Shown here: positions 23,084-35,700 of the stretch, piece after piece
Numbering within the stretch: position 1 is the stretch's first letter
Layout: each line of letters opens with the position of its first letter
NCBI GenBank assembly: GCA_029964075.1
Contig: CM057150.1
Coordinates: 2,790,001 to 2,854,000 of the forward strand
Length of the DNA: 64,000 nucleotides
Direction of reading: 5' to 3'
Source: Patiria pectinifera
Taxonomy: Eukaryota > Echinodermata > Asteroidea > Valvatida > Asterinidae
Notes under the pieces: model-generated
Databases searched by the model: none
The model's input: only the letters and a program-made list of their open reading frames with translations
Told to the model about the DNA's origin: nothing
Translations under genes and position numbers: made by a program

Positions 23084-26000
23084 GTAAGGAGCGATTGGAG
23101 AGACTTGAAGAAAAGTGAACCCATTTGCAAACATTTCCAAAATGCAACCGCCGAATATTATGCAATATTATTGATTGCAAGTTAATGATAGTATTCGCGA
23201 AATCATTGCGCCTAGTTTGCTGTCAATTTTGAGAAAGGAGCAATTATATAGTAACCACTTCATTTAGGATCGAATCATAGCGAGAATAACGAAACTTGGC
23301 TCTACGTCGAAAACAATGAAAATGCATTTTCACAGTTTTCTCAACAGTATGATGATATCAACTGAGCTGAATTTTCGACAGTTAAGTTTTTTTAATTAAT
23401 AACCTGCTTCAGATATATGTAATTTTTGTTCGTTGAATCGGGGAAAGATTTTTTTTGTTTTTAAAAGTGTCCTTTACCTTTCACCAGAAAAAAGGACAAA
23501 CAACACAATGATTGAACATGTTTGTTCGCCTCACGATTACGTTAAGATTACATTATATTAGTGGACTGACATTAATGAACCTCTGATCTTTTCAAAACAC
23601 TATGGATGTGCGAGGTTATGACAAGGGGTAATGGATCTGCTTACTACAGACGTTAATTGCGTAGCAGACAGGTTACCAGTTTAAATGTCACCCGATGTTG
23701 ATATTGTTTGTGACTGGTATGCTTTTTTTGCTAAGCAACTCACGAACGTATGTTACAAGTGCAGGGGAATATTAAATTGTATTTGATGCTAATAAACCTA
23801 CGAACATATTTAATGGGAACAGGCCTATATACCAAGCTGCTCGTCCACACACCTTACAGCAACGCGAGGCCAGCGAACGATGACCGTAAAAATGGCTTCA
23901 GAAAATTCGCAATGTTCATGCCAAACCACAACCGATCCACACAAACAAAGCTGTTTTAGGTAGTTAAAGACCTATACATACAGTTGTCAAGGTATTTTTT
24001 TTCTCAAAAAAAAATGGATTTCGATATATTTTTACGGTATTATTTCACGGACAAATCGACTAAAAATTACTTGATGAAATTTCTGTTTTTATTCGACAAC
24101 GACGAAAGTCTCCCGAATGTTGAAGTAATCAATGGAAAAAATGGACCTTCATCTACAAAAAAAATCTCGTGAACGTGATGTCGTTAATATTTTAAGAATT
24201 CGGTGTACACCTAATGTTTCCAACAACTTCCATTTTTCACAACGCGAAAAGATCGTCGCAATCAGCCATGGTAAAAGCAGAGAGCAAGGAACCCAGACAC
24301 GGTATGACCTTCGTGCTGGCCTGTTTAATATTCGTAAGTCATTCATTGCACGTTCGCGCGTGTTATTTACAATTTTCACGGCAGGCCTATACGTTTACAC
24401 GCGTGCATGTGATTGCAAACCATGAAATCTCGCAAAAGTCTTCATTTTTCAACCGGCGATTTGGACCTAAAATATAAAAGTCTCCTTCACGTGCTTCACA
24501 GGAAAATGAAGCGTATACTATCATCTATATAATAAATCTTGCCATTTCTTTTGGCCCTTTTTTTTTGGTTTAAATCGAATGTATATCTAAAAACTATTGG
24601 CCCTCTTTTTTGTTGCTATAAAGTATGATTTTAGTTTGACACGTCGTAACAACTTATTTTTGTCAAAAGCAGTTATATTTGTTATCAAAATAAAGCACAC
24701 GATTTCAACTTTTCACTAACCTAGCCATCTCGGCCAAACAGTGCATGTATTTAGGTACTTTTCGTGGTTTTTGTAGTCTCGAATACAGTCTCGTAAAATC
24801 TCGCGTAGGCGTTTGGGCCATGCGTGCGTGACATCGAGACAAGAAACTGAGGTCAAACAGGGCTCTGTGCGTGACACGGCCACTGACTGGCTGAAACAAT
24901 TGGGAAATAACCAGATGTTATGAATGGGAGGTTTGCGCTTACAGCATGTGGATGATATTTGTTTTGAGTTGTGTGGTTCTGTGCAGGAGATAGTTCCCAG
25001 AATCAACAACTCAAAGCATATAGCATTCACATGGTGTTAGCGCAAACCTCCCGTTCATGTCCATGTCAACCATCCAAACCTTAAGCCTAATTCATTCAGA
25101 TATTGATTTCAGTACAAAAGGGGTTACGTTTAGTGTAATTTTATTGTCAGCTAGATCACAGAATCGTCTCACTCGAGACAAAAAATGAAGCAAATAACAG
25201 GCATTGTGACTAACAATTCTACGAATTATAGCGGTCTCCCTCTTGGCTTTGATGTTACAAAAATAAAAACTAATGTTAATATCGCATCATCCTACTCTGG
25301 CCTATCTTTTAAGAAAAAGATAATGTACTTATATACGAAGCAAATGAATGAAAAGCATATTTTGTTCTGTAATGAATGCATTTTCATAAGTTGTTACGTC
25401 TGGGACTTTCAAAAAAGAACAAAAAGAGAGAGAGAAGAATGCAATTAAAGCGTCTCCTGATCCCTATTCGGAACACCTGTGACACATTCAACCCAGACAC
25501 AGGAACAAAAGGGAATGTTTATGAATGCTGTCGCTAGAGACACCTGTGACTATTATGAGGAAAATTGGACTTCTGAATAAAGATTCGCTGAATTGAAAGG
25601 TTTCACAGGTGTCGTGGATCAAAAAGGCTGGACGATAACTGCGTTTGAAAGCCTGCAATGCCCTGCACGGTTTTGTGAATGTGGTAAAAATAGATTACTT
25701 TAGTCGTCTTGGAAAGGTGAGCTGGGGGGACTTTTTTATTTGGAAAGAATATCCCCGAATTGTCAAACCATAGGTTCATCCAAGTTTGCCATGGGTTAGA
25801 GACCGACCAATCCCGTCCTCGAAGGAAGTAATGTCATTCGGACGTGTAAAGCGGACAATGATGTGACTTTTGCGGGCTTAGTTTATTAGACATGACAGAA
25901 CCAGTCGAACTGGCTTATGTCAATACGGATCGTACACTACGTTTTCTTAGCATCACAGGGAACCAGACGGAGTGGTATTAATGTTCGGTACTCCTCAGAT

Positions 26001-29000
26001 ATAACGAAGGAAACCACACATATATTCAGATGCAATTGCCCGATCGTTCCTTGTAGGTTTTGCTTTATTATACCTGTAAGGGCTCCGTGATGCAAATAAT
26101 AAAATGTGTGCGTTACCTGCAATATGTCCATACATCTCATTTAGTAACGTCTCCCGGATTAACATTTTACCAAGTCATTTTGTATATCATATGCATGCTT
26201 TTCAACAGAAAGACGAAATTCTTTGAACATGAGTGGAAAACGTAATATACATAGTTTTTAATTTTCGAACCAAAAACTGCTTGAAAACTGGGCGATTTTA
26301 CCAAATGCCAGAAGATGTTTTTATCCTGAACTATCAGATAAACATAATTATAAAAAAAAACATTCGTAACAAACGTCTAACATAGCCAAACATATTAACA
26401 TAATCGCCGATGTTGTTGAATCTTGTTTTTCATTTATGGCTCCCAGAGTGATATGAGGAATAATTAAGTGGAGTCCGAAGTTTAGTACCGATTTCAATGG
26501 TTTAATAATTTAACAAAGCATCTGCTTTTGTTTGTTTCACAGATAGTGGATAAATAATTAAAAAAAGACTAAATCCGGAATTTGCCGTCGAGGGTAACTC
26601 ACTCCCTGCAGTGGCGTGGTACGGTCCAAACGGTACCGCTGTTACAAATCACTCGAGCACTGGCCAGATATTGCTGGAAGATACCATTACTGGAGCTAGG
26701 GTTGTTGGATACATTGTCAAGAGTCGTCTGACCATCGATCAGGGCCAGATAGGCAACGGCTATGGGATGTACAGGTTCAGCGCTACCAACAGCATGGGGA
26801 CGTTTAACGGCCATCAAATACAGCTGACTAAAACAGGTAAAAACGTTCAGCTAATGAAATTCTACGATAATACATTGACATTATGGCAGCGAGTTTTTCA
26901 AGAAGAACATCAGATTGAACAGAAATTTCACGGTGTGCGATTGCGTTTTTCCGAAAATATTGTGTTTTCTGACCAGCTTCAGCTAGAAAAGAATAATGGG
27001 AATAGAAATGATGAATCACAGATTTGTAAAATGTTACAAGTTGATGGCCAATTGCATACAATTTATCATAAATCGATATTGTTGTTGCTTATTGTCCGAC
27101 AGCGACACACTTTTGCCTACATCGTAGACTATTTTAGGAGGATTTTTTTTGTTCCTCTTGTTTTTGACTCTCAACCTTTCACGCCAAAAATAAATAAATA
27201 CATGAATAAATAAAATCCGAGGGATTGGGTCGGTCCTCGTGGTTATCGTTATATCGGATAACAGCTCGTTCCTAGTCTGCAGCTCAGTCGTAAAGGATAA
27301 CCTGTTTAACGAGACCTCTCACAGTATTAACATCATCTAAATGTGCGCACTAAATCATCACGGGCCGGCAGCGAAAACGTGTTTTCATTAGCAAGAGCTT
27401 TTTCACCTATTGGGTCTGAGAACTAGACAAGGCCTAATAACAAGCTCCCGAATATCCGTGCTCGCCTATACAACGATTTCAGGTTGCTTGAATTGTTTGC
27501 CGTGTTGTAGTGTTTGTACTTGTACTCGAGTACTACTAGAGCACTTTTTTTTCGTACTCGTACTCGATGTCAAAGTACTTGTGCTCGAAATGACGGCACT
27601 CGTACTTGGGTAGCAAATTACTCGCAGTCGACATGTCAAAATTGTACTCGATCATCAAATGGGGGAAGTGGTATAATTTGACTTACCATGGCTATATTTT
27701 ATCGACACTTTCAGTTGGAAATGGTTGATTGGCTTGTAGAAAAATGGAAGTTTTCTGGTTTCCCTCTGCACACGTCCGAACAAACACAATTAACAGCTAG
27801 CCGTGACTGGGTCTGTATATCGGTCTGACTGGGCCTGGGCCAATTGCGCGCAATGAACCATTTGCCGTATGGCCGTATTTGGGAATATAACGTACTCGCA
27901 CTCGTACTGGAAGTACAAGTACTCGTGCTCGGAGACCTGAACATGTACTCGGAAGGATAAGTACTCGTACTTGTACTCGATAACCTAAGTACTCGGCAGC
28001 ACTCGGTACTGTGAAAAAAAAACACTCGACTACAATAAAGTTTGCTTGTTTGTTTTCTGATAGAGGAAATATACTTGGTGACACCTTCTCCCTACCCTGT
28101 AGACTCCAGCGGTCTGTTTCAGGACGTCAGCGCGCGGGTGGTGCTGGCAGCAACCATCGGAGGTGCCCTGGTGCTAACGCTGGTGGCTGTCTGCTGCTGC
28201 TGGCATCGGCTCGGCTGCGCTAAACGTAATGTGCGAGGTGATGTATAGCATGATTTCGAAAACTGCTTGGTATAACAAACCTCCCATTTTCTTTGGAAGA
28301 TTATGTAGAGCGTTGTTCCACGGTACGTGGGCTCCCACCCCCACTGGGGCCATGGTGCATGTGTTCTTGAGCAAGACACTTATTAGCTACACTACACTTT
28401 CAAATTCGCATTGAAACCGAGCTGAGTCTCTCAGTGCCAAGCCATTGTATGTATGAATTGAGGACATTTTTTTTCGTTTCAAAATCTTCTCAACAAAAGA
28501 CAGTACCGAAGCCTTCGGTTTCATTTCCAAATTGAAATTCCTCTATTGCCTCTCTTCCTCTAGGAGCATAAATGGGTACATGAGAAGGTAGAGAACAGGT
28601 TGAGCTGATCTCCAACATGTGCCAAAAACTGGTGTAATGGCCTGATGAACAGGGGTAATAATATTGTGGAGTGCTTTGAGACCTTTGGTGTAAGCGGTAC
28701 ATGAGCACCACATTGTTGTTATTATTCAATGTAAGGTATAGCCACTCAGTGTGTTACCTCCCAAGTGAAAAGTTGGTAAAACTAAAATTGGAAGAGACCT
28801 CGAACCCACGGCCTCCTTCTTTCTTGTGCAGACGTCTCACCATTCGTTCGGTTGGCAGTGGTTCGAATCTGATGTAGGCCTACAAGTAGCGGCGGGTGAA
28901 GGGCAAAACGGTGACGTTGATGAAGGGCAAACGAATATTGATTTACATCACCCCGACGCAAATTCATCTTATGAATAATTATTGTTATTGTCACGTGACC

Positions 29001-30482
29001 CGCTGTGTTGAATTTGTCCGAAGCCAAACTCAATATCTAGTCGCGGATAAAGTCCAAAACTCAGTATTGGGCGTCGCATATAATACAATCCAGCATAACA
29101 TAATGTAACTCTATAACAGTACTGCAGCTATTTATTTATTGTCTTTATACCGACATGGAATCGTTTATGTATTATTATTCTTTTACAGTGATGTCATTCA
29201 ATTGTTCTTTTTTTTGGCAACCAGTTAGAGTAATTTACAATGCACATGCCTCATTTGGAGACGGAACGGTTCTCGGATTTAAGTTCCATTCACAAAAATA
29301 ATGTTCAGAACCATGAATCACAGCAAAAAGGATGAAATGTATTTCATCGATCAATGTGACTTGATTAATTTAACGGAAATCGAACCCCCAACACGCAACT
29401 TGTGAACACTGGCATAATGTAGGTCGTCACAGTGGCGCTGCAATCTTCGAATTCAATTTGAAATGTTGGTTGGGGATGATAAAAATACAATCTAACTGAT
29501 TGATCAAGTACAATTCACTGAGTGGCAGTGCTTTTCGCTGAATTGTGGTTTATAAAAAGATGTAGGCCATACTTTCCACAATTCATGTCTCTCTTTGCAT
29601 TTTTCACAGATATACTTTTTTTTATTCTTTCGCAGGAGAGTCGAGACCAACTTCGACTGAACCGAACTTGTAAGTACGCTGCGCTTTTGAACCCTCCTTG
29701 CCCTCCTCCTTTGAATCTGCCCAATTTTGCTTTATTTGCCCCATTACTTGAATATTCATTAAGGGGAATGTGACATCATATCGACATCTTCCTAAGTATC
29801 GACACATTCCTTTATTCTGCTTTTCTTTTAGGGACGACAGTTTCGACAATGACGCCCCACCATCTTATGAAGAAGTTATAGGTAGGCGGGATTGATTTCT
29901 TATAAGATATAAAATTCAAATACAAAGAGAGAAACAGTTCTTACCTTACATTTCCCTTAATTTTGTGGTAATTGTTTGCAGAGGCTTAGCAAGCTAAAAA
30001 AAATTGTTCAAAAAATGTTGCACGATCTACAACAAGCACAACAATTAGTGATGCATATGACTTGAAGCTTTGCATGGCGGATGACATAAAATGTGTATCA
30101 CCATGTAGAAAGAAATCTCCTCTTGGAAGAAGTGTGGTTCTGAAAAGAACCGGTTGGTTGAGTGTAGAACTCGACGTTTCGGACGGTGTGCTCTGTCCGT
30201 CCTTTTACGTGGCGCACTCACCCTCCTGAGGATGGACAGAGCACACTGTCCAAAAAGTCCACTTCTTCCAAGAAGAGATTTCTTCCCACACGGCGTGACC
30301 CACAATTGTGTCAATTATAATTAGTGTTACATTGACGCTTTTCTATGATTTTTTTCTGTCTAGAAATGGATTCCGACATTGGCGAAATGGACGATTTCCC
30401 TCCGGAGTACGAACTGCTTAGAGAGCCCCCAACGGCTGGCTTATGTACAGAAGAGATACGAGAGGACGAACATTGTGTCTAA
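23017..30482 (+). CDS. IgPY-2: decayed receptor or ectodomain-less TM protein with two PPxY
   Basis: Intact parts: a candidate signal exon (23017-23083), a TM exon (28064-28225) and three tail exons (29636-29669, 29832-29881, 30364-30482) with canonical splice sites. Between them the Ig-a (about 25797-26040) and Ig-b (26543-26836) exons are broken by stops, a frameshift and loss of both Ig-b core cysteines; FN3, 21-nt and Cys-module exons were not found. Signal, TM and tail exons together are exactly 432 nt, an open frame of 143 aa with stop, because all these borders are phase 1. The locus may be a pseudogene or may make a short membrane PPxY protein. The signal exon is the least certain part. 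Confidence 0.55.
24920..25058. repeat. Short inverted-repeat (MITE-like) element
   Basis: ATGAATGGGAGGTTTGCGCTTA at the left is nearly the reverse complement of the right end (AGCGCAAACCTCCCGTTCAT), 139 bp in all. Confidence 0.7.
25797..26040 (+). pseudogene. IgPY-2 Ig-a exon remnant
   Basis: One frame shows PVLEGSNVIRTC (compare TVLEGSNVTFTC in IgPY-4) and another shows LAYVNTDRT and TGNQTEWY-stop-CS (compare NQTGWYRC in IgPY-1). A frameshift and several stops separate them. Confidence 0.75.
26543..26836 (+). pseudogene. IgPY-2 Ig-b exon remnant
   Basis: The acceptor (TTTCACAG) and donor (AAACAG|GTAAAA) survive, but there is an in-frame TAA at 26551-26553, the segment holding WIGAN and the first Cys is missing, and the second Cys is Phe (YGMYRFSATNS). 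The rest (GNSLPAVAWYGPNG, LLEDTITG) still aligns. Confidence 0.85.
27505..28010. repeat. Degenerate TACTCG repeat clusters
   Basis: Two clusters of TACTCG/TACTTG/CACTCG words (about 27505-27640 and 27885-28010) flank about 240 bp of unique sequence just upstream of the IgPY-2 TM exon. Confidence 0.7.
28064..28225 (+). CDS. IgPY-2 stalk and transmembrane exon
   Basis: 162 nt, phase 1-1, no stops. Stalk EIYLVTPSPYPVDSSG; TM VVLAATIGGALVLTLVAV followed by CCCWHRLGCAKR. Three consecutive Cys lie at the membrane-cytosol edge. Confidence 0.8.
28340..28740 (+). repeat. SINE-like sequence
   Basis: TTCTTGAGCAAGACACTT, GAGCATAAATGGGTAC and a GTAAGCGGTACATGAGCACCA tail resemble the body of the 54.0-54.3 kb SINE. 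Confidence 0.45.
28790..28870 (-). repeat. tRNA-like SINE head
   Basis: Minus strand GAATGGTGAGACGTCTGC followed by GTGGGTTCGAGGTC, similar to the + strand element at 59125. Confidence 0.5.
29636..29669 (+). CDS. IgPY-2 short cytoplasmic exon
   Basis: 34 nt, phase 1-2 (ESRPTSTEPN), between TTTCGCAG and GTAAGT. Same size and phases as IgPY-4 exon 13. Confidence 0.7.
29832..29881 (+). CDS. IgPY-2 first PPxY exon
   Basis: 50 nt, phase 2-1, DDSFDNDAPPSYEEVI. Acceptor TTCTTTTAG, donor GTAGGC. Confidence 0.8.
30095..30305. repeat. Foldback element, copy 1
   Basis: GAAGAAGTGTGG...TCTGAAAAGAACC on the left and CCACTTCTTCCAAGAAGAGA on the right are inverted; the middle carries GGACAGAGCACACTGTCC. 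Lies in the IgPY-2 intron before the last exon. Relatives at 35950, 45040 and 61455. Confidence 0.65.
30364..30482 (+). CDS. IgPY-2 terminal exon, second PPxY
   Basis: After TTCTGTCTAG. MDSDIGEMDDFPPEYELL, then a 20-odd residue end finishing REDEHCV and TAA at 30480-30482. Confidence 0.8.
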
Positions 30483-32702
30483 AATTCAAGTTTTCCACCA
30501 ACAGTGCCGAACTGTAAAGGGGCCTTTCTTAAACAGATTCGCAAATTGTCTGCAGTTACTAGAGGCTACGTTAAACTCGAAAGGCCAATAGACTGTCCTT
30601 TAAAGGCACTTTTTTTTATATTTTCGCAGATTGTGCGAATAGCTTTAGATTCCGCATTTATTATTAAAGGTGTTCACAGTGAGGTTTGCTTTTAAATGTA
30701 CTACTTTGATTTGAAATGTTTTTGTGTGTTTGCCGGTTTGTTTGTTGTTTGGGTGGGTTGTTTGTTTATTTGTTTAGGTGACGGCACTTCAGTCCAAGCC
30801 GCCTTGTTATTGATGTATTTGTCTACAGCGTAACCTTCACATATTTTTTTATTAAAAGAAATTTGCTTAACAAATTACCAATTAATGTTCTTTTTGTTTT
30901 TAATTTAAAATCTTAGCACTGATTTTCGACGTGTACAAAATTATCCATGGACATGTACACAATCTGTATATTTGACAAACGATGTACTGTAATATGTACC
31001 ATTATCTGTTGTTACTCAGATTTCTTGACTACTCTTACTAATGGATTCAGGATGATGTCGTAGTGCTCAAGTTAAAATGTCAAAATCCTGCAACATGAGA
31101 TATAAAGGACGCCGCGTAGAATCAATAATGATAAGTGACAGCTACACATTAACACAAAAGAATATGTACACGCTGACCTCCTTTTTTCTTGTCAACTTTA
31201 CTCTTTGTCAAAAAAATACCTTTAAAGGTTTTAATAAAAAGACATATTAAAGAAATGGCACTTGAGGTGAAATCTAACCACATTAGCATTCATATAGCAA
31301 TATGGACACAAAATTATACAAGTATTTTGTAATCAATCTATATACATGGCGAAAATTTTTCCAGTTATAGCTATGTAGGGGTTTACACAATTACAAACAT
31401 GACGCTCGTAAGAACGAGCATACATTTTTTTTTTTGGTTAACATATTCTATGATTTCGTATTGTCATGCATTTGACAACGTTAAGACGTACTGACAGGTG
31501 TTTTGTTTTCATTGAAAAGCAACATGCCTTTATGCTAAGTTGACATAAAATAAATTGAAAGCCTACCTTAGAAAATGGCATTTTGTTTATTTTAATTCAT
31601 ATACTAAACCATGTAACATGTTTGTTTGCTTATTTGTTTACATAGAGTTAAGTTTTGCGCAGGTCGCTAACTAATCCTTTACACACACACACACACACAA
31701 ACTGTTACGAGTTAACTTTCTTAGTTACATTTTTTTACACGAGAATATATCAAACCATTCATTAAAACAGATATACAAAAAATATATTTACGTCTTTTTA
31801 CAGATGTAGCCCACCAATATTTCTTACGATTTTGGTTTTAAAATGTTACCTTTTTTTTTTAAAAGAATAGTTCAAATAGTTATTACTAGTTAAAGTTCTC
31901 AGGGTTTGGGTTATAATTGCGTGGATATTTTAGATAAAACTGGACTTTTTATCATTATACATAATGAAATCTCAGATGATTTTGTTTGCTCTTTCGTTAG
32001 GATGGCGATTTGAGATTCGGAGGGGTGTTTTATTTCAGGAGCAGCGCTTAATCCCACGTCGGTTTTAATGACCGTACGCAACAAGATGAGTAGAAAGTCG
32101 ACCGGCATTTTTTGAGTAGTAGACCCACTTTAACAACTTTAACCAACATAATATCTGCATACCGTCAAATGTTAAACTGAGTACAGTTAAAATGTTAAAA
32201 TAAGTAATATGTCAAAAGGAGTACGCTACGCAGTTTCTACTGTATATGAAAAGAAAGCGATAACACAAGCATATGCGATCATTTGCTCTTATCCACAAAA
32301 ATAACCTTCAAAATTATTATGGAAAGGCTCTATTGGTACTAAACACCCCATGACATCATTCCGTGTGGCTTGCTATCCTTTCAAAGAAATGGTGATTTCA
32401 AACGCTAATTGACTTATATTTTGGAATACGGAGTTTTTATTTACGAAATTGTGTCTTGTGATCAAAAGGTTGAGCATGGGTTTTCACTGTTTTCTCGAAA
32501 TGTGTTAAATATCCACTCAGCTGCAACTTCAAGAAGCTAGGTTTTGAAGTTTCTTTGGACTTTGAGTGGTTTTACTATTGGGGAAGAACAAAACACAGGA
32601 AAAGCAGATGATCTATGTTCCTTTAACAGTGATTACATAGGATGCGTTGCATGTCTTCATTAATCATCACGTGGTAGTTGGTTGCTTCTGGTTGTATGTT
32701 TC
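30483..32702. other. Convergent intergenic region IgPY-2 / IgPY-3
   Basis: AT-rich 3' flanks. Has a short (AC)n run near 31681, ATTAAA at 30663-30668 downstream of IgPY-2, and AATAAA on the minus strand at 32436-32441. No exon seen. Confidence 0.55.
32436..32441 (-). promoter_or_regulatory. Candidate IgPY-3 polyadenylation signal
   Basis: AATAAA on the minus strand about 260 bases past the stop codon. Confidence 0.4.
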
Positions 32703-32797
32703 TTACACGAAATACTCCGGCCTGTCGGTCGTGCCTGATGATACACATTCGTACGCCGGTGGGGGATGATCACTATTACCAGCAGTGACAATCATTT
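32703..32797 (-). CDS. IgPY-3 exon 10, second PPxY motif and stop
   Basis: After CTTGTGTAG. MIVTAGNSDHPPPAYECV, then SSGTTDRPEYFV and TAA at 32705-32703. Confidence 0.85.
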
Positions 32798-35700
32798 CTA
32801 CACAAGACAATAAAGATCAAGGACCTTCATTATTTGGGCTTTGTTGTTGGGCTGGAGTTTTTAAAGGTCTGGGGGTGAGTATTTTTTAGTTCATTCAATA
32901 GCAATAGCAACTCTAGGGACAATTTTATTGGAAGTAATGCTGTTCTTTATTTTAACCCTAAAGGGGCCGGGGGCGAATCCCCCCCCCCCTTTTTTGTGAT
33001 AAAAAAAAAAAAAAAAAAAAAATTTTCGTTATGACTTTTTATTAGCCTTCTTTTTTGCCTTTTGCGCATCAAAAAACAAAAAAAAAAACACGTTGCCGGC
33101 CGCGGCGCAAAAATTTCGCTTACGCGCGCGCTAACTAATTTTTGCATATACGTCGTCTACACAGAATTGCCATTCATTCATTCATATATATAATTAATTA
33201 ATTAATAATTCCAAAACCCTTTGACCTATAGTGAGGAAATTTCTTGGGTATGTTTAGGAAGAGTTGTTCTATGGCTGTGAGTTCTGTTTAAATTTTCGTT
33301 TTTCGCCGGCCGAGATGGGCGGATCAACCCCCCCCCCCGCGAGGCCCAGAAAAAAAAATAACCCATGCCTAGCCCGTTAAAGTAAATTTGTTATTAAAAC
33401 AATGACATTTGAAGGTCGACATTCATTCTCTTTACATGACTTTGACAAAACATTTTTGGAGGAGCGTTTGAAGGTAGGCATATGTGTTAACAGTAATAAC
33501 AATGGAGCAGCGCCCCAACATTGTGAGCTTGGATGTCATGACCTATGTCCTGCTTAACATTCAGATGTCTTATGTTCTATCGTTAGGGTTTGTACAAGTC
33601 GTAATGATGCGTGATGGTATGGTATTTCATTAAAGTTAAGTGTTCATTCTTTAATGTTTAGTATGTTTGCTATTCCACGAGTAATGTTTGTTTGCTTCAA
33701 AAGTGTTTTAATACCTGCACTGTTGCCTGTGGGGAACTTTTTTATTGCGAAACCCTGCTCGTTTGTGTAGCATAACATAGTCTTGCCTTGGGACTAAATT
33801 AAAGACTCACGATGCTCACGATACTGGTGATTTGGTTTTATGCAATGACATTCATTCTTACCAAGTGCTTCATTGTAGGTTGGAGGTGAGTCGTTCCCAT
33901 GTTGGTACACCTCCGCTTCCCTGTGTTTGGGAGGGGAAAAGGTAAGTACACCTTAAAGACCCCACCAAGAGCATTAAAAACAACTGAACTGAAGTGAGCA
34001 AAGAAGCATATATCGTTTGACCACAGAGGCATTTTAATGATCAATACCATATTCCACCTGTAATTGAGGAAACCCAGAGCATCTAAATTCCAACAACTTT
34101 TTGCCCCCCCCCCAAAAAAAAATTGTGTACTGGATCCGCCCTTGTCCAGACAGCCTATAGCGAAAGATAAATTTTCTATCGACAGCCGGTTTGGTGTGAA
34201 ATTTGGACTCCTATGAAATACAGACTTGTCGACTGTATCGTACATTGCTCAGCGAATAGAACCACAACAGCTCACTAACGCACTTGACGTCAAGAGTCCA
34301 AGTAATGTCAAAATGTCTGGATTTTGTAGAAGCCCAAATTTCAAATAACACCGAAAATGAAAAGAAAGGAAATGCATTGTAGGATCTTCCGACACTTGGT
34401 GGCGCTGTTCATTTTGCACATTATAATGTGTGTTCTATATAGTTAAGCCCTGTCACACTGTCTGCGATCATATATGCGCTCTCACTGCGTCCTTGAAAAA
34501 TTGCTGGGGCGCAACAAAAACAACCAGATCGCAACGACAACTACATAGGTTGTCTGATGGGCGACTGAGGGTCTTTATGGTCTCCGATGAGCGCAAACGT
34601 TTTTGAACATGCTTAAAACAATCGCAACACCTCTGCGCTCTGGCAGGGTGCCGTAATGACGCAAGTCGGGCGCTCTGCGAATGTGCATCGTGCGTTGACG
34701 TGGCATTGACGCAGCCTAGGCGCAAGGCAGTCGATGTAGTCTCCACGAGAAAGTAATTCGACTGCGATGGAATTGTAGGAAAAAATGAAACTGGACTGCG
34801 GATTGACCGTTATGTCGTGGTATTTATACAGCGCAAGTGACGTCACGTGAGCGTATTTTGGTCGGATAGAGAGCGTGACGCCAGCTACTAGGACGTATCA
34901 ACAGCGAACAGAGCGTAGTATAAGCGCAGTGGCAGCGCAGCGGCAGCGACGAGATCGAGTATACTTGGGCTTGACAGGGGCGCATAGAGAGCGAGTTGAG
35001 CGCATCATAAGCGCAGGATGAACGCAGTATGAGCATAGCTTGAGCTACTTTCTGGCCACTTTATTCAGAAAATGATATTTTCTTGCGTTCTCGCTGCGAT
35101 TGTTATGTTAGGTCTCCTATGAGAGCGCATATAATGTGAGTGTGACAGGCCCTTTAGGCACGTACCCGCTTTTTACATCATTCAAGGCAGCTTCTATTTT
35201 TATATTACTATCATTAAAATGCTCAAACAGCCGTCGGGACTAACCCGTTCTTGTTACTTTTTCCCCTCCCTTTCAATTAGGGAAGGAGGACGGGGTGGGA
35301 TCAATCTTTGAATTAACAAGTTAGGCTTAAGTCAACACACCATACACAGACGTGTAATCATTAAGCCCAACACCACCTGTGCATGCGTTTATTTACCTTT
35401 CAGTCGTTCTTAAAGTTTTTCCTTACAAATGTTTTTGGCAGTAAATTGTGGTTAGTTTTTAATCAATGATCTTAGTTTTCAATCAATACTCCTTTTGTTT
35501 GCCTCAGATCAATAACATGGTGTGTCAGCCATTACAAGTTTGCATGTTTTTGCTTGATGCGAACATGTACGTATTTTCGCTCACATTATGTTCAGTACTT
35601 ACGGTGCCAGGGGTGCATGTCTCGTTAGCTCAACATTGTCTGTAAAAAGAAAAAAGAAAAAAAAAAGAACCTCCACATCACATTTCTTTTTCTTAAAAAA

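Noticed and set aside
26837-27213. Continuation of the 200-aa ORF past the IgPY-2 Ig-b remnant
   Set aside because: It reads past a conserved AAACAG|GTAAAA donor into intron sequence.
33838-34245. 135-aa minus-strand ORF
   Set aside because: It overlaps the PPTY exon in a different frame; a shadow with no domain.
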